DNA of 64,000 nucleotides. Source: Strix aluco. Its lineage: Eukaryota; Chordata; Aves; Strigiformes; Strigidae. The notes below the pieces were generated by a model. It saw only the letters and a program-made list of their open reading frames with translations. It did no database searches and had not been told where the DNA came from. Location of the stretch: the NCBI RefSeq assembly GCF_031877795.1, contig NC_133942.1, forward strand, positions 3,720,001 through 3,784,000, read 5' to 3'. This document shows positions 32,394 to 45,045 of the stretch, piece after piece (within the stretch, counting starts at the first letter, position 1; every line of letters begins with the position of its first letter). The position numbers were made by a program, and so were the translations under genes.

Positions 32394-33374
32394 TGTCCTG
32401 GTTTGAGCCCAGAGGGCAACTGAGCCCCACGCAGCCGCTCGCTCCCCCCTTCCCCCCCCAGTGCTGGGAAGGAGAAAGTGAAGCAAACGGCTCAGGAATG
32501 GAGATGAGGACAGGGAGAGATGACTCACCCATCATGGTCATGGGCAGAAGGCGGACTCCTTAGGGGAAGAAAGGAACATAAATTTAATTTGGACACTAAC
32601 AGCAACACTTAACAGAGCAGGACAGTGAGAAGCATTGCCACATCTTGAAAACACCTTCCCCCGTCCCGCCCTTCTTTCCAGGCTCCGTTTTGTTCCCAAT
32701 ATCTGCACCTCCTCTCCCGTGCCTGCGGTGCAGGGGGCAGGGAATGGGGGGATGTGGTCAGTCCCACCACTTCTTCCTCCTCGGGCTGGGCGGGGAACTC
32801 TCTCATTCTTCCCTGCTCCAGCGTGGTTCCCCTCTCACAAGAGACAGTTCTCCACGAACCCTCTGTGACGTGAGTCTGTCCCATGGGCCGCAGGTTTCCC
32901 GAGCTGTTCCGGCATGGGTCACCCCTGCGTGTTTCAGTCCTCCCAGTGCCGAACTACAGCAGCGGGGGCTTCTTCCCACAGAGTCCCGACCTCCTTCAGG
33001 TGCAGCCGCCCGCTCCAGCGCGGGGTCCTCCATGTGCTGCAGGTCCCCATCTGCTCCACTGGTGACCTCATGGTTAGCAGTGGGGGGTGGCCCTGCCGTC
33101 TCACCACGGGGGAGTCTCTTCTCCAGCAGAGCTTCCTCCCCTTCTTCTTTGTTCCACTGCCCTTGGTGTTCACACATGTTCTTCTCACAGCTCCTTCTTA
33201 CAACTCCAACTCCTCCTCCCAGGTTCCCCTTCTTAAATACGTTATCGTAGAGGCTCAGCCACCGTCACTAATTGGCTCGGAGGTGGGTCCGACTTGGAGC
33301 CGGGGGAGCTCTGAGAAGCTCCTCACACCCCTCCCCTGCTACCAAAACCCCACCCCACACACAAACCCAGCGCA
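32394..33374 (-). mobile_element. ERVL-type solo LTR (endogenous retrovirus)
   Basis: On the plus strand the block opens with TGTCCTGGTTTGAGCCCAG and runs through the GCAGCCGCTCGCTCCC motif and an A/T-rich stretch. Many 'ccacgggctgcag'-like units follow, then CTTAAATACGTTATCGTAGA and a closing GCTACCAAAACC and CACAAACCCAGCGCA. I recognise this wording as a common bird ERVL LTR in reverse orientation. The ends TG...CA fit an LTR. I see no gag, pol or env frame on either side and no clear matching target duplication, so it reads as an old solo LTR. Long overlapping ORFs inside it are compositional. Confidence 0.75.
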
Positions 33375-34290
33375 GCGGCGGAGCGATTCTGCAAGGGCAC
33401 CTCAGGCTTCGCGGGGAGTCTCCCTCCTGCATGTCTCTGCTGTTGTGAGATTCCATTCCTCTGCATTGTTGCCCCCCCTCCCCTCTGCGTGTGCCGGGGG
33501 GGAGTTTCTGGCTGTGTGCCCGTGGGCTGTGGGTCCACTGCAGGCTGGGCTTGGAACCAGCTCTCTGACTCCTCCTCAGCCTTCTCACCTCCCCCGGCAG
33601 CTCAGCCGCCCGGGCACACCTTTCGCAGCCAGGTCTGCTGCCTGCCCCTGCCTAAAGAGAAAGGTCTGGGCATCTCCTGCAGCCTGGGGCCTGCACCGCA
33701 GCCTCTCCCCTCAGCAGCTCTGTCTGTGCAGAGGCATTGGCCACCGCTGGGGTGCTGGTGCAGACCCCAGCCAGAGCTGCAGCCTTTGCTCTCAGCGAGC
33801 GCCTGCCATCCTGCCCGCAGGGTCAGGCAGGGTGAGAGCCCTCGGCCTGTGTGGATGGCACAGAACAGTGCCCTGGTGCTGGGTTATGCGAACTTCAAGC
33901 CTCTCCACTCAGCCAGTGCATTGTCCCTCCTTCCAAGAGCTGCCCTCCCACACAAACTGCTGCACCGTGCCCTGTTTGCCCACCCTGGCCTCTGGCCATC
34001 CCTGGGGCTGCCCTTTGTGGGCACAAGGGTGGCCACCGTGACTTCTGGCCCTGCCCGCACCTCGTCAGCTTTGACTCTCATGAGAGCTGCCGGCTCCTGG
34101 TGGGTTCCCCAGCTCAGGAAACCTCCCCTCGCCCGCCGCGATCCCCCTCTGCTGCAGGACGGGCCTGCACTGGAGCTGGTCACCTCGGCAGCCTCCACTT
34201 GTCACCACATGCAGCAGCTTTTTTTCTAGGCTCCTCATTGGGGATAGTGATCCTGCTTGTGTAGGTGTGGTGGCAGAGGAGAGCCCAAGG
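33375..34290. other. GC-rich block, unassigned
   Basis: This GC-rich, C/T-biased sequence right of the LTR has long open frames on both strands simply because stops are rare. No domain is recognised in any frame. It may be the continuation of the interrupted minus-strand CR1 or of LTR-related sequence, but I cannot support either. Confidence 0.4.
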
Positions 34291-37200
34291 AAGAGGTGCA
34301 AGGCAGAGACTCTGCAGTTACCAGTTTTGACATAAATTTGTGCCACCTGCACTGAGTAACCAGTATAACTCACCCCCGTGGTGTCTGTGCTGACTCATGA
34401 CAACGTTTGATGTCCCCTTGGCTGGGGCAGATCTTCACAAGAGCTGTCAGTGGGGGCACTGGTGCCGTTGCTGCCTCCATCCGAGGCTGCCTGACCCCTC
34501 TCCTGCAGCTCCCCTTGCTAGGACAGCTTCCCCCTGGCAGTGGGAGCCCATCTCCTCCCTGTCTTGTGCTCTGCTTTCAATCTTGCAAAACCTACAGACA
34601 ATTCAAAACTACTGTGTGTTACTCCAGGTGCATTTCACCACATCCTCTATTCCCTCTTCTTCACGGCTGCTCAGAGATTCCACAGCGACGGGGATCATTC
34701 AAGATGAGTACTGCTGCCATGCACACAGCTTGTGTGGGTAGAAGTGGTCAGGAAAGACAAGGACAAAACCCAACGGGGTGTTACGGTCTGTTTTCAGTTT
34801 CTTGCATATGTACCTCTTCAGGCTGCTCAGGCCTGTCCCATCTATGGAGGTGAATTGTGCTCTTCATTTTGTCCATGGGACCATTCTGCTTAATGCTCAG
34901 TAGCTGGGCTGACCTGCGGTGTCCCAACACAAACTGGTTTAACTGGGAGGTTTGTGCCCTGGGTAGGATGAAGCAAAAAATCATGTTATGTTTGGGGCAC
35001 TGCAAAGAGTCTCTGAACAGGTCCAGCCCCTAACGCTGAGGCTTGGGCCTGTGGCTCTCTGAGTAATCATAACTTAGTAATAGAAAATGGTAATAAAATC
35101 CCTATCTCCCACTCCCAGTGCTGGAGCCCTTGTGAAGAGAATTTGGACACAGAGTTTCTCCAAAATGCTTGAGTCACGGATGAGATGTTTTGTCAAAAAC
35201 CAAAGCGGGGCAGCAGTGAGGGAACACGAAATCTCTCCCTGAGAGCTGTCACCATGGAGCACTTTCCGGAGGACTTGGAGCAGCGTGTCTGCCTTTGCAG
35301 GTCGCGCTGAGGCTGAGTCTCTGTTCCCAGCTTTGCGTTTAGCTTAAACTGGTTTTGTGCATAAATTGGTTTTTAACTTGGGCTCACATAAAGGGCTGAG
35401 TTGAGCTCTTCTGAAATCTGCTAATCAACACCTCCCAGGGAAAACTCGCGGAAAGTGCTGCTGTTGCTGTTCTCCAAGTCCTCTCACTTTCACACCCTTT
35501 GCAAAAATCTGAGCAAGCAGAAGCCGTTGTGTTACTGTCGCTGTGTTAATTTAACAAAAAAGGCTAAAATACAAAGGATTTATGATTATAGGGTTAGCTC
35601 TTAAAGAGCATCTGCTGAAACCCCAGTTCTGACAGAAAAGAAATGGTCATTCTGAGATGTTTGGCAGGAAGACCCGCCCGTCCTGCCCGTGGCAGCGGTG
35701 CCCACCAGCACTGGTGCTGGCGGCAGGTGTCGGCAGCCGGCGCGGCCGAGGACACACGCTCCCTGCCAACGTGGGTGCAAACCCACGCTGGGGCACTTGC
35801 AGGAAGGTGTGCTTTTCCCAGCCGTGCCCTCACATGATGCTACGTGAAGTAATTGAGCGGGAAGCGCTTAAAAAAATGCCAAGCGGTTGCACTAAAGGGT
35901 GGGATGAAGCCCGCTGCAGCCCAGCTTCAGTGGGTTGCTCTCTCCGGCGTTTGCAGATGCTTTAGGAACAGAGGCAATTGCCCTGAATCAGGGGCTGCGG
36001 TGTGAGATTTGGGAATTCATCTCTACTGCCTGTGTTCTGCCTATTTTCAGCTCAGCGTAGCTGAGAACGTGGTTCTGTGTTATCTGCAGTCGTGAAATGA
36101 GGTGTTGGCTCTAATTAGAGCGAGGATAAATAAGCAGTTAATCCACTCACAGCTCGAACACCCGCCACCTCCTGCACTGCCTCCCACATCCCCTCCCGCA
36201 TCCCTGTAACTGCCACAGTGGGAAGAGAGGGTGCTGGGCACAAGCTGGAAGCTGAGAACGTGGGGGCAGGATGACAATGAGTTGTTGCTGTCTCTGTCCC
36301 CGCCAGACTTATTCTGCTTTGCTGAGCAGAAAAGCTACAGAGCGTGCAGGATCTCTGGTTCAGCTGGGTGCTAATGCTGAAATGTTTGGTGAGCGCTGCT
36401 GTGCTCCCACAGAGCCAGGGGTTTTGCTGTTAGAACTTGATGTGTCTTTGGTTTTTATTTCAGTTTTATTCTTCTTTTTTTTTTTTTTTTTAAAAGGTGA
36501 AGCTGTCTGGCCAGCTCCAGCAAAGCCTTTGAGACTTGAGGCTTAGGAAAGTTGGAAATCTTTGTGTCACAACAGGAATGGGATTTGTTTGTAAAGTATG
36601 TGGGTGTTGAAAGGTCTGGTTTATAAAGGAAAAAAAAAAGAAGAAAGAAATCTGGCAGGACTAAAATTGCTTCGGTCTCTGTTGTGGTTACAGCCAAACA
36701 GAGCAGGTTTTCTGGTAGGCAATTGCATTGCTTAATTACTGTTCAATCACATCCGCAGCTCAGGGCACGGATTCCTTCATCGGCAGGAGCTGCTTCACAG
36801 AGCAAAGCGATGCTGGGCTGCTTCTGATCGTTGTTAGAATTTTGTTGGATGACTCTTTTTTTCATATCGAAGCTAAATGCATAAGCAAAAGCACGATGGG
36901 TGGGAGGTGAGCTGTGAGGAGTAATGTGCTGGAAGTTGAAGCTCCTTGAGACAAAGGCTGTCTTTGCGTGTTTACGATGCTTGAATGCATGGTTGTCGGT
37001 TAATCAGTGATAAGCATCCAGATCTGACACTGCCTATTGCTTAGCAGTGGTTTCTAGGGCTTGGGTTTGTAAGATGACCGGGTGCATGATTCCTTTAATG
37101 AGACTGGGTAATCTCATGGTAGTTTTCCTGCCCTTAAAATCAGACCGGTCAACCTTATTTTTTCCAAGGAGAATCTGCAAGGTGAAGTCTTGTCCCTGCG

Positions 37201-39629
37201 TGGTCAGAAGACCACTTCCTGCTGGAGAAACGCATGAATGCAAACCTGGCGTGCAGCTCCCAAATGGGCCAAGAGGAGATGAGTGTTGGCTTAGTCAGAG
37301 CAAGTCACCTGGGGATCGCGCCTGTGCTGGAGCAGGGGGAAGGCAAAGCAGATGTTCACGTACCGCAGGCTGGAGACCCACACGGTGCCAGTGACTCGGT
37401 GGCTGAATCAGATGAGGAATGTCCTGGTTCCAGTCCTCAGACTGCAGGGTGCACCTGGGTGATGCCAGAAGGGCACAGCCTTCACAGTGCCCGTCAGTGC
37501 CCGTCTCATTGCTGGCTGCTGGGAGAAGAGAAACAGCACCTACAATGTGTTTCGAGCCAATTGAATTGCTTCCTGCCCCTTTGACCTTCTTCCCTCCCCT
37601 TGTCACCTGGACCCTGGTGCTCCAGCTTGTGCAGCCATCAGGAAGCCACAGGTCTCTGCAGAGAGAGCTCCGCCAGCCTGAGCGTGTTGGAGGCAGGAGT
37701 GGCACAGTGGCTTTCCTGGCAAACCTGCCGTGTTGTGTTGGATCCACTCAGCCGTAACTGGGGGGCTTCACTGCTGGTTGATAGTCTGCCCGGCAGTGAG
37801 GAACCCCTCTTCATGGTAGCAGCTTTTCTGCTGCTGTGTACTCATCCCTGCTTAGTTTCTGTAAGAAACGCACCAGCTCTTTCATACAGAGTCCTGCTTC
37901 CCTGTGGAGCAGGGCCTGCCTACGTGCTGGGTCCTGCTGCTTGAGCACATCGTGTGTTAAACCTGCTCCTGCCGATGGGGCAATTCATACACGTGTTCGG
38001 TTCCAGCAGCTCCTGTGAATGCTTGATCTAGCAGAGCTCCCTAAATCTTGGGGGAAACCAAATATCTCCACAGAGAAGAACACTCTGAATAGGGATGGAC
38101 TAGAAATGCACCCTCTGTGATCCAGGACGGAGCAGACACGCTCTCTGTCTCTTGCTCCCTCTGCCCAGCTCCTCAACTCTTCACTTTTTTGCTCCTTCTG
38201 CTTAATAATTTAAAAACCCTTCCTGGAGCTCTCTCTGCCAAGCAACTTGGTATCACCTTTCTTTTCCAATCTCTCCTTGCCCTGTAGAAACTATCCTTGC
38301 AAGGGTTTAAGTTCCCAGAGAGACAGAAGTAAAGATAATGTGCAGAAAATGAACTTCAATTTAATTTCTCTGAACCTCAATTCACTCAAACTGGGATGTC
38401 AGATTTCTGCCATGTAATTCTGGTCGGGACACTTCTGAGCCAGGCCTGGATTTGCCTGAAAGAAAACAAGATTTTGTTTTCTAAGTCTTCTTGCAGAGCA
38501 GTTATTTGTACTATGTCCAGTGGGCATGGGGCGAGTGGGAAACCTCAGGGAAAAACCACAACTCATTTATGGCTTAAATGAAAATTGAAAAAGAGTTGAA
38601 AACAAGATGTGTGAGATTTCAAGTTTTATCTTTTATAAACAACAGTTGTTGCCTGTGGACGAATGAATGTAACAGAGGGATTTAATCTTTGTAAACAAGA
38701 GACAAATGTATCAAAATAGACCCTCAGGCATATGGTAGGACTTTTAAATTTGACCTGGCTTTGGAGAAGCGGTGGAGAAGAGGCTGAAACAACTTATCTG
38801 CTACTAAGAGTTTTATTGGCACCGGGAGCTCTGTGAGAGACAAATAGGGGTATTTGAGACCTTTGCTCTTTGTATTTGTTTTTTATTAGAGGCATCGGTT
38901 GTGAGCACACATTTGCCTGCCCGGGTGGATATTTGCAGGGCCTGGGAGTGCCTGCACTGTGCTCCTGGAGCTCTGCGGGTCGGGGTCTCTCCCAGGCCAG
39001 CCCTCTGGGTCAATGCCAAGGTATCAAAGCGGAATTCAACAGAGAGGAAACAAAACGGACCCTGCTTTGAATGCTGTGAACCACGGTATTTCCAGGTCGG
39101 TCTGTTTTGTTTGTTCATTATTAGCTCAGCGTTAGCAAGGCCCTCTTAGCTGTGCAGTTTTTAGATACATTTATTTTGCATAGTTATAGCAAGGTCTTCC
39201 TGGTGAAATCTTGCTTTGTCTTTAGGTACATTTGGAGGATTTGCTAATAGTGCCCATTTCACAGGTCCGTTACTACTCATATTAGCTCTACAGGGACAAG
39301 AGCTGCTCTTTGACAAGGAACAGGGCACCCCAGGTGTCCTGTTCTGCCATCAGCTCCTGGGCAGCAGCAGTGGAAGAACCTGCAGAAGAGATCAGTGACA
39401 AGACATCAACAACCCTCCAGGCCTGGGTGGAGCTGCCCACAGGCTCCAAAGGGACGCAAACCTGAAAGTGGTGACCTATTTGCCATGGCAAGCACCTGTT
39501 CTGTCAAGCCCACCATGGCACCAAGGGGCAGAACGGTGCCTGAGGTGGAGACGCAGGGATCTGCAGGCTATAAACCAGACCTGTGGACTAGAAAGGAGCA
39601 GGGCTGCTTTAAAGAGTAGACTTGGAGCT
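34291..39629. other. Intergenic, nothing recognised
   Basis: This 5.3-kb stretch has no gene, RNA gene or transposable element that I can name. A T run (36474-36491) is the only clear simple repeat. Open frames around 35600-35960, 37050-37940 and 38900-39150 lack domains and splice-consistent neighbours. Confidence 0.55.
36474..36491. repeat. Poly-T tract
   Basis: An uninterrupted T run is followed directly by A residues. It is a simple homopolymer, and no retrocopy sequence is seen beside it. Confidence 0.85.
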
Positions 39630-40200
39630 TGTTGAAGGAGTTAAGGAGGTGTATGGGCAAGGGGAGCCCGCTGGGATCATCCCCCTGGATTTCCCAAACG
39701 TGTTTGGCAAGGTCCCTCAGCAAAGGCTCCTAAAGAAAGGAATCAGCCCTGGGATAGGAGGTGAGGTCCTTACAGGGAGAAATCGTTTGCTAAAAGGTAA
39801 GGAACAAAAGGTAGGAGGCAACAATCTCTGCAGCAGAAAACACCGGGAAGCTGTGCAGGGACTGCATTCAGCATATTCAAAAATGATCCGCAAAAGCAGG
39901 CTAATATTGAAGTTTACTGCTGATACAAAGGATTGTGTGGATGAAGGCCAACTGTGGAAAGAGATTGGGCAATAAAAAAGATGAAATTCAAATGTACATA
40001 AATACAAAATGGTGCACAGGGGGAAAAAACAATTTTAACTCTATTTATAAAGCAACGGGTTCCGAGTTGAGTGTTACCATCTGGAACATCAGGGTTATAA
40101 CGGATTGTGCTATGAAAATGTCAGTTTGGTGGTCAGTAGCCATCAAGAAAATAAATCGCGTGCAAGAATTACTAGGCAAAAACAGAGCAAAACAGACAAT
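39630..40200 (+). mobile_element. Ancient CR1 LINE RT remnant
   Basis: The plus strand translates in pieces to diverged CR1 RT blocks. LDFPNVFGKVPQQRLLKKGI stands for the usual [10 protein letters not shown] block, and LKFTADTKDCVDEGQLWKEI for the FADD region with one metal-binding position lost. ATGSELSVTIWNIRVITDCA comes from the next conserved region. Frame changes separate the pieces. It belongs to an older branch than copies A-D. Confidence 0.75.
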
Positions 40201-43200
40201 CGCTGCTTCCTCCAACTGGAGGCATCGGGGGAAACCAATGGGGCAAGCTAAGGATCCCTGGAGCTTTGCAGCTGATTTGGGTGAGAAGGGACGGTTCCTG
40301 GAGAGCGCGGATCTGTGCAGGGCTGCGGAGAGGTGGCTGCCGGCTGCGCTCACCCAGCCCCAGAGGGTTAATCCCACCGGGAGAGGGGATGGTTAGCTCT
40401 GTACAGACGCCTGCTCTGCCTGGAGGATGTAACCATTTATCAGAAGCGCAGCGTTGCTGAGTCACCTCTGCCTCTCCCAGGCTCCATCGCGAGGCCCTTG
40501 CAGGAAGCTGGTGGCCGACCGGCCCATCTGCTGCACCACGCGCGGAAGCCGGTGCGCTGACCTTTGCCAGCAAACTCAATTTCTAAAATGGAATTTGTAA
40601 TGCCTTTTTTTGACGTATAAGCTGGGAAGCTTACCAGCTTCCTTTGGTGGCTGGTAACAGTTGGGAAAGTGAACCTGTGCTGAGCTGGAGAGAGCAACCT
40701 GTGGAGGAGAAGTGCAGTGACAATTCCTGCCCTGAATTCTGGAGGTCTCAGCAGGCACCAGACCAAAGCTGTCACATCAGCAGGCTCCAGCCTCCTCTGC
40801 CACCCGGCGCTGGCTCCCCCCCTGCTTGGCAGATGGGTGTGCAGGTGCTGGGGGGCCCAGCCCTGCGTGCCGAAGTTGGAGGAAGGCAGAGGCAGAAAAT
40901 CCGTCACCAACCCTGCTGGGCTGGTGACTGGGGATTGGAGTTCAGGTTGTGGTGCCTCTACCAGGAAGGGCCTGGGTGCCAGTTATTTTTCCCAAATTAG
41001 GAACAAGATGACCTTTTTGCGAAGAAGATACAGACTAAGAAAACCAGAGAAAACACAGTCTTTTTGTTGCAGCCGCCTCTCAGGCTGCATTTGTTCGGAC
41101 TCAGGGTGACAAGGGCAGCTCTCTTGCCTTCCCAGGGATGGAGGAATTTGGCCGCAGTGTGATCTGCCTGCTCTGGCTCTGTAGGACCGAGCTGCAGTCC
41201 TTGTCCCAGGTGCAGTGAAACACCCTCTGGACTGACCCCGCTTGCCTGCCCAGGGGCTGCTCAGCAACCACACCATGTTCACCAGAAAACTCACTTGGCT
41301 GTAATTACGCCACTGAAGAGGGTGAGCTGTGCTGAGCCTCCTGCTCAGGATCTGTCTGTTGGTGTCTGGGACTAGTGTTTAATGAGACTGCTGCAGGGGA
41401 TGAAATCGGTGTTCTCAAAGCCCTGCCTGGATTACAGCTGTGCAGTTTCCTTTAGCACCGATGCTGCTGCTCAGCGAGCGGTGAGCTCACGTACCTTTCA
41501 CCAGTTGTTTTCCATAAAAACCCCACTGGCTGCCCTGAACTTCCAGCTTCCACCAAGTCCCTGAGCAGCTATTCCATTGCTCTTCCCAGGTTTGAAATCA
41601 GGGGTATGGGCTCAGACCTCCCACACATGCCCCATCTGGCCAAGCCAGCAATTAATCCAGCGTCCCCTCAGTTTCCAAGCACTTATAATGACACTGCAAC
41701 AGGGCAGGAGCTCCCTGTTTTCCTTTTCCCAGCCTTTCCCAAGCCTGCCTTGCAGTCCCTCACCAGTACCACTGGGATCAGAATTACCTGTTCCTCCTCT
41801 TGAAGGCTGACTGAGGTAACCCGTGCAGCCTGCAGCCACCAGCTGGAAAAGAAGAAAGATGTGTGTCAGACCGTTTGTGTATCTAGTTAAAATCAGATCA
41901 GCACAAAAGTCTTCGCCCTGTTTGAAACGCTGTGCTGGTTCCCGCTGCTTGTCCCCCTCCCCAGGTCTGTCTGCCCCTCTCCAGTTAATCTCTGAGGAGC
42001 ACTGTGCTGCCCTGAAGGAGCAGGATTTAACCCCCGTCATGCTTTGCTAGGTGCCGTAATTGCCCGGGGCTCTTTTCTCTGCCCTCTCTGTAATTGGTAA
42101 CACTTTATCCCTGGCTTCATCCTCCATAATCCTACAGGTAACCCCTCCTCTCGCTCTTCCCTGCCTCTGGCTGCCTGTGTCCAAGGACACAGAGTCTATA
42201 GCCAGCACCAGGAAGCCAGCACCAGGACAGGCAGAGTTTGGACCCTGTCACAGAGAGAGGTTCCTCCCCAGCAGCACGCTGCAGCTGCCCGAACGAAGCC
42301 CTGGCATTTCTGGGAGAAAAGCAGCAGACAAGTTTGCCTGTGCCGTAGAGCCAGCAGCTCCAAAGCACCTGTGGAGGAATGCAGCTCAGCTTCCCACATA
42401 ATGCCCCTTCCCCAGCAAGAGGAGAAACCAGACTCATCTGTGCCAGTGCTGGGCAGTCACAAGCTCTTCCTTCACACCCAGCACCCTCCCTGGACCTCAC
42501 ATCCTCCTCCTCCTGCTGCTATCCTGACTACATCCCAAGCCTTCTCCAGGCACCCCAAATTTCCAGCACTTTCATCACCATGAGTGAATTTAAAACGGTT
42601 TTGAAAAAAAGGTTTGAGATGATGTCAGTCCATTTCAAGCCATGTTTTATCAGTACACAGCGGCAGCGCAGCACGTTGGAGAAGGGACACGGGCTGCAAG
42701 AGGAAATAGATAAGAATATGTGTGTGTGTGTGTGTGTGCGTGTGTGCGTGCAGCTGGACCGGCTGACTTGATGGAGGAGATGAAGGTGACACGATGTGAG
42801 CGTGAGGGTCAGGGCCTCAGTGCTGCAAATGCCACATCCATGGTGGGCGCGCCCAACAAGGCCATCTCCTCCAAAGACGAGCAGAGACGTGGGCCCAGCA
42901 CTGCCCTGCTCGGCAGCACTGCTGAACACAGCCAGGGAAGGAGCATGGTGAGAAAGAGGAGCGAGATTCCCCATTGCAGCCCAGGACCTCCGGCACCTGT
43001 AGGCACAAAGCTAGTGGAGGCAGCCACCCCCCTGATGGTGGTGGACCACCTAGAAGGCAATATTTCCTCGTCGGCCACAGCAGTCACCACCGCACACCTC
43101 CCAGACGGTACGGGAGCACGTGCTGACCAGCCAGTGGCCACCCGAGGGGACGCACACACAGTTTGGAAGGATGCATGTCTGACTCAGGAGTTCTTTTTTA

Positions 43201-44099
43201 ATTTCTTTCCTTCCCATAACCTTAGAGCAGTGTTGAATCTCCTCTAGCCCTTTTCTGTTGAACAGCGGTAAATGCTGAGGAGGGCATTGCTAATAAATCT
43301 GCCCTGTGCCAGTTCCCAGGAGAACTGGGTCATCTCAGTGGTTTCCTCCCCCACCAGCCAGCACCTCCTTGCAAATTTATGGAGCTGTAAATCTGGCAGA
43401 AGCTGTCAGGGCCCTGAGGACACTAATAGGCCTTAATGGGTCTCACCTGGGGACTCCACCCTCCACTCCCATGAGCCCAGAAACGCGTTTAAGCTCAGCC
43501 CCAAGCCTTTAGTCTGTCATTGATTGATGTTGTAGGAGCATTGGTTTCCAGTGCCTGGCTGTGGACTGATGTGACCTGATATCAGACCAGTCTTATCACT
43601 ACAGACCTGTCTGGACTGTGTCTGACCCTGGTTACCCCCACCAGACCTCATCCTGACCTGCAGCTTGTCCTGGGACCTGCCTCATCATGAACACGCTTGA
43701 TGGGCTGGACTCTCTCTGAACTTGGTCACCATCTCTGAGTCTGTTCTGCTTACCTCTCAGGTACTGTGGCTCTTGAGAGAGCTGCATTGTTGGCCACCTG
43801 ATCCTGGCTGGTCCCCAACCCTTCAGACCTGCTTCCTGGTAGTGGTCTGTGTATACAACATAAAATAGAGATAATTCAAAGCCCACCATGCTGGGCACGA
43901 TTTCTGGGCACTCTTACTCATCTTTTCTTTACCATTTCAGATACACAGGCCTGTCCTGCTGCAGTCCAATCCCTGAGAGCACCCCTGTATAAACGTGGAA
44001 CCTGGAGGAGCCTGAAAGCCCCTATGGGATGCAGGCAGGTGATGAGAAGAAATAGAGCACAACCTGTGTCTCGGGGCCCTCAGATTAAATGCTTCCAGT
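40201..44099. other. Intergenic with a (TG)n tract, otherwise unassigned
   Basis: I recognise no gene. The (TG)n microsatellite near 42718-42745 is listed separately. A plus-strand frame (42720-43247) and several minus-strand frames show no domain and no flanking splice sites that fit one another. Confidence 0.5.
42718..42750. repeat. (TG)n microsatellite
   Basis: A nearly pure TG dinucleotide run has a few CG interruptions at its right end (GTGCGTGTGTGCGTG). It is probably length-polymorphic. Confidence 0.9.
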
Positions 44100-45000
44100 T
44101 TTACATGGACTTTACTTCACTTGATCCCTGGGCATAAGCAGTTTGTGTCCCATGCCCCCACTATCTCTGTCCCTGGTATGGCTGGACATAGCTCCATCCC
44201 ATTAATGGAAAAGGAAGAACTGATGGGGAATGTGATAACTGGTGGCAGGTTTGGGTGTAGTGATGAGGAAATAGTGGTCTGCAAGATCCTGAAGAGTGAA
44301 AAAGTGAGTAGTGATTCACAGACTGGTCTTCACCCTACAGGGAGCTGGTAACCTATCAGGGGTCCTGTGGGAGGCCACTCTGAAGAGTAAAAGAGCTCAG
44401 CAGAGCTGGCAGGTCTCTAAGGACAGGATCTTCCAAGTCCATCCCCATAATCAGGTACACAAGTAGATGTACTGGGAGATGGGTTTGGCTAAACTGGGAA
44501 TGAAACTCATGACTTGCTCCAGTGCGAAAAGGTGGTATGAAGGAGGTGGAAGCATGGACAGGCCATGAAGGAGAAATTTGGAAATGTTATCTGGGTTTGT
44601 AGGAACAACATTAGGAAAGCCAAAGCTCAGTTTGTTGAGATGTGCAAGGAACATCAGATCTTCTGTAACTATAGTTATACAAGTATTACTTTAGATATGG
44701 AAGATCTGATGTTCCTTGCACATCTCAACAAACTCCTTTAGTTGTAGAAGGTTGAAGAAGCGTTCACAAAGGCACCGCTGCAAATGATAGTTGACACAAA
44801 GCTGAGGGACTCCAATGCCTTTGCCTCAGTCTTCACCAACAAGGTCTCCCAGGCCACGTACCTGGAGGCAGGGTTCAAAGAGAGCAACTGGCTGTTGATG
44901 AGGGTCAGGGTGATTATTACTTGGAGAGCTGGGCCCATAACAATCTGCGAGCCCAGAGAGGCTGTGTCCAAGGGCGGTGGCTGATGTCCTTGCAAGGCCA
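44100..45000 (+). mobile_element. Old CR1 LINE EN/RT fragment
   Basis: Diverged but collinear CR1 blocks appear in order. NVITGGRFGCSDEEIVVCKI is the EN end, equivalent to the GGRLGHSDHEIIEFSI block in the CR1 at 51000-55221. A linker with RKAKAQF-like wording near 44600 follows, then NAFASVFTNKVSQATYLEAG near 44815 and a tail resembling the start of RT. A 35-bp foldback duplication interrupts it at 44629-44734. It is a different, older subfamily than the adjoining copy B. Confidence 0.7.
44629..44734. repeat. Perfect 35-bp inverted repeat (foldback)
   Basis: Arm 1 (44629-44663) and arm 2 (44700-44734) are exact reverse complements over 35 bp, separated by a 36-nt spacer. The spacer contains a 12-bp palindrome (TAACTATAGTTA, 44666-44677). 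Arm 1 continues the old CR1 reading, so arm 2 looks like an inverted duplicate of it. A transcript from either strand would form a long perfect hairpin. Confidence 0.95.
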
Positions 45001-45045
45001 TGTGCAGCACCATGGGGGATGTTCCCAGGCAGAGGCAGAAGCAGG

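Noticed and set aside
32914-34041. 375-codon plus-strand ORF
   Set aside because: It starts inside an LTR and runs into GC-rich DNA. Several other frames are equally open, the composition is low-complexity Ser/Pro/Leu, and no domain is seen.
42720-43247. 175-codon plus-strand ORF with Glu/Lys-rich start
   Set aside because: It begins in a (TG)n microsatellite and has no recognisable domain. A faint resemblance of its first residues to CR1 ORF1 coiled coil was too weak to call.
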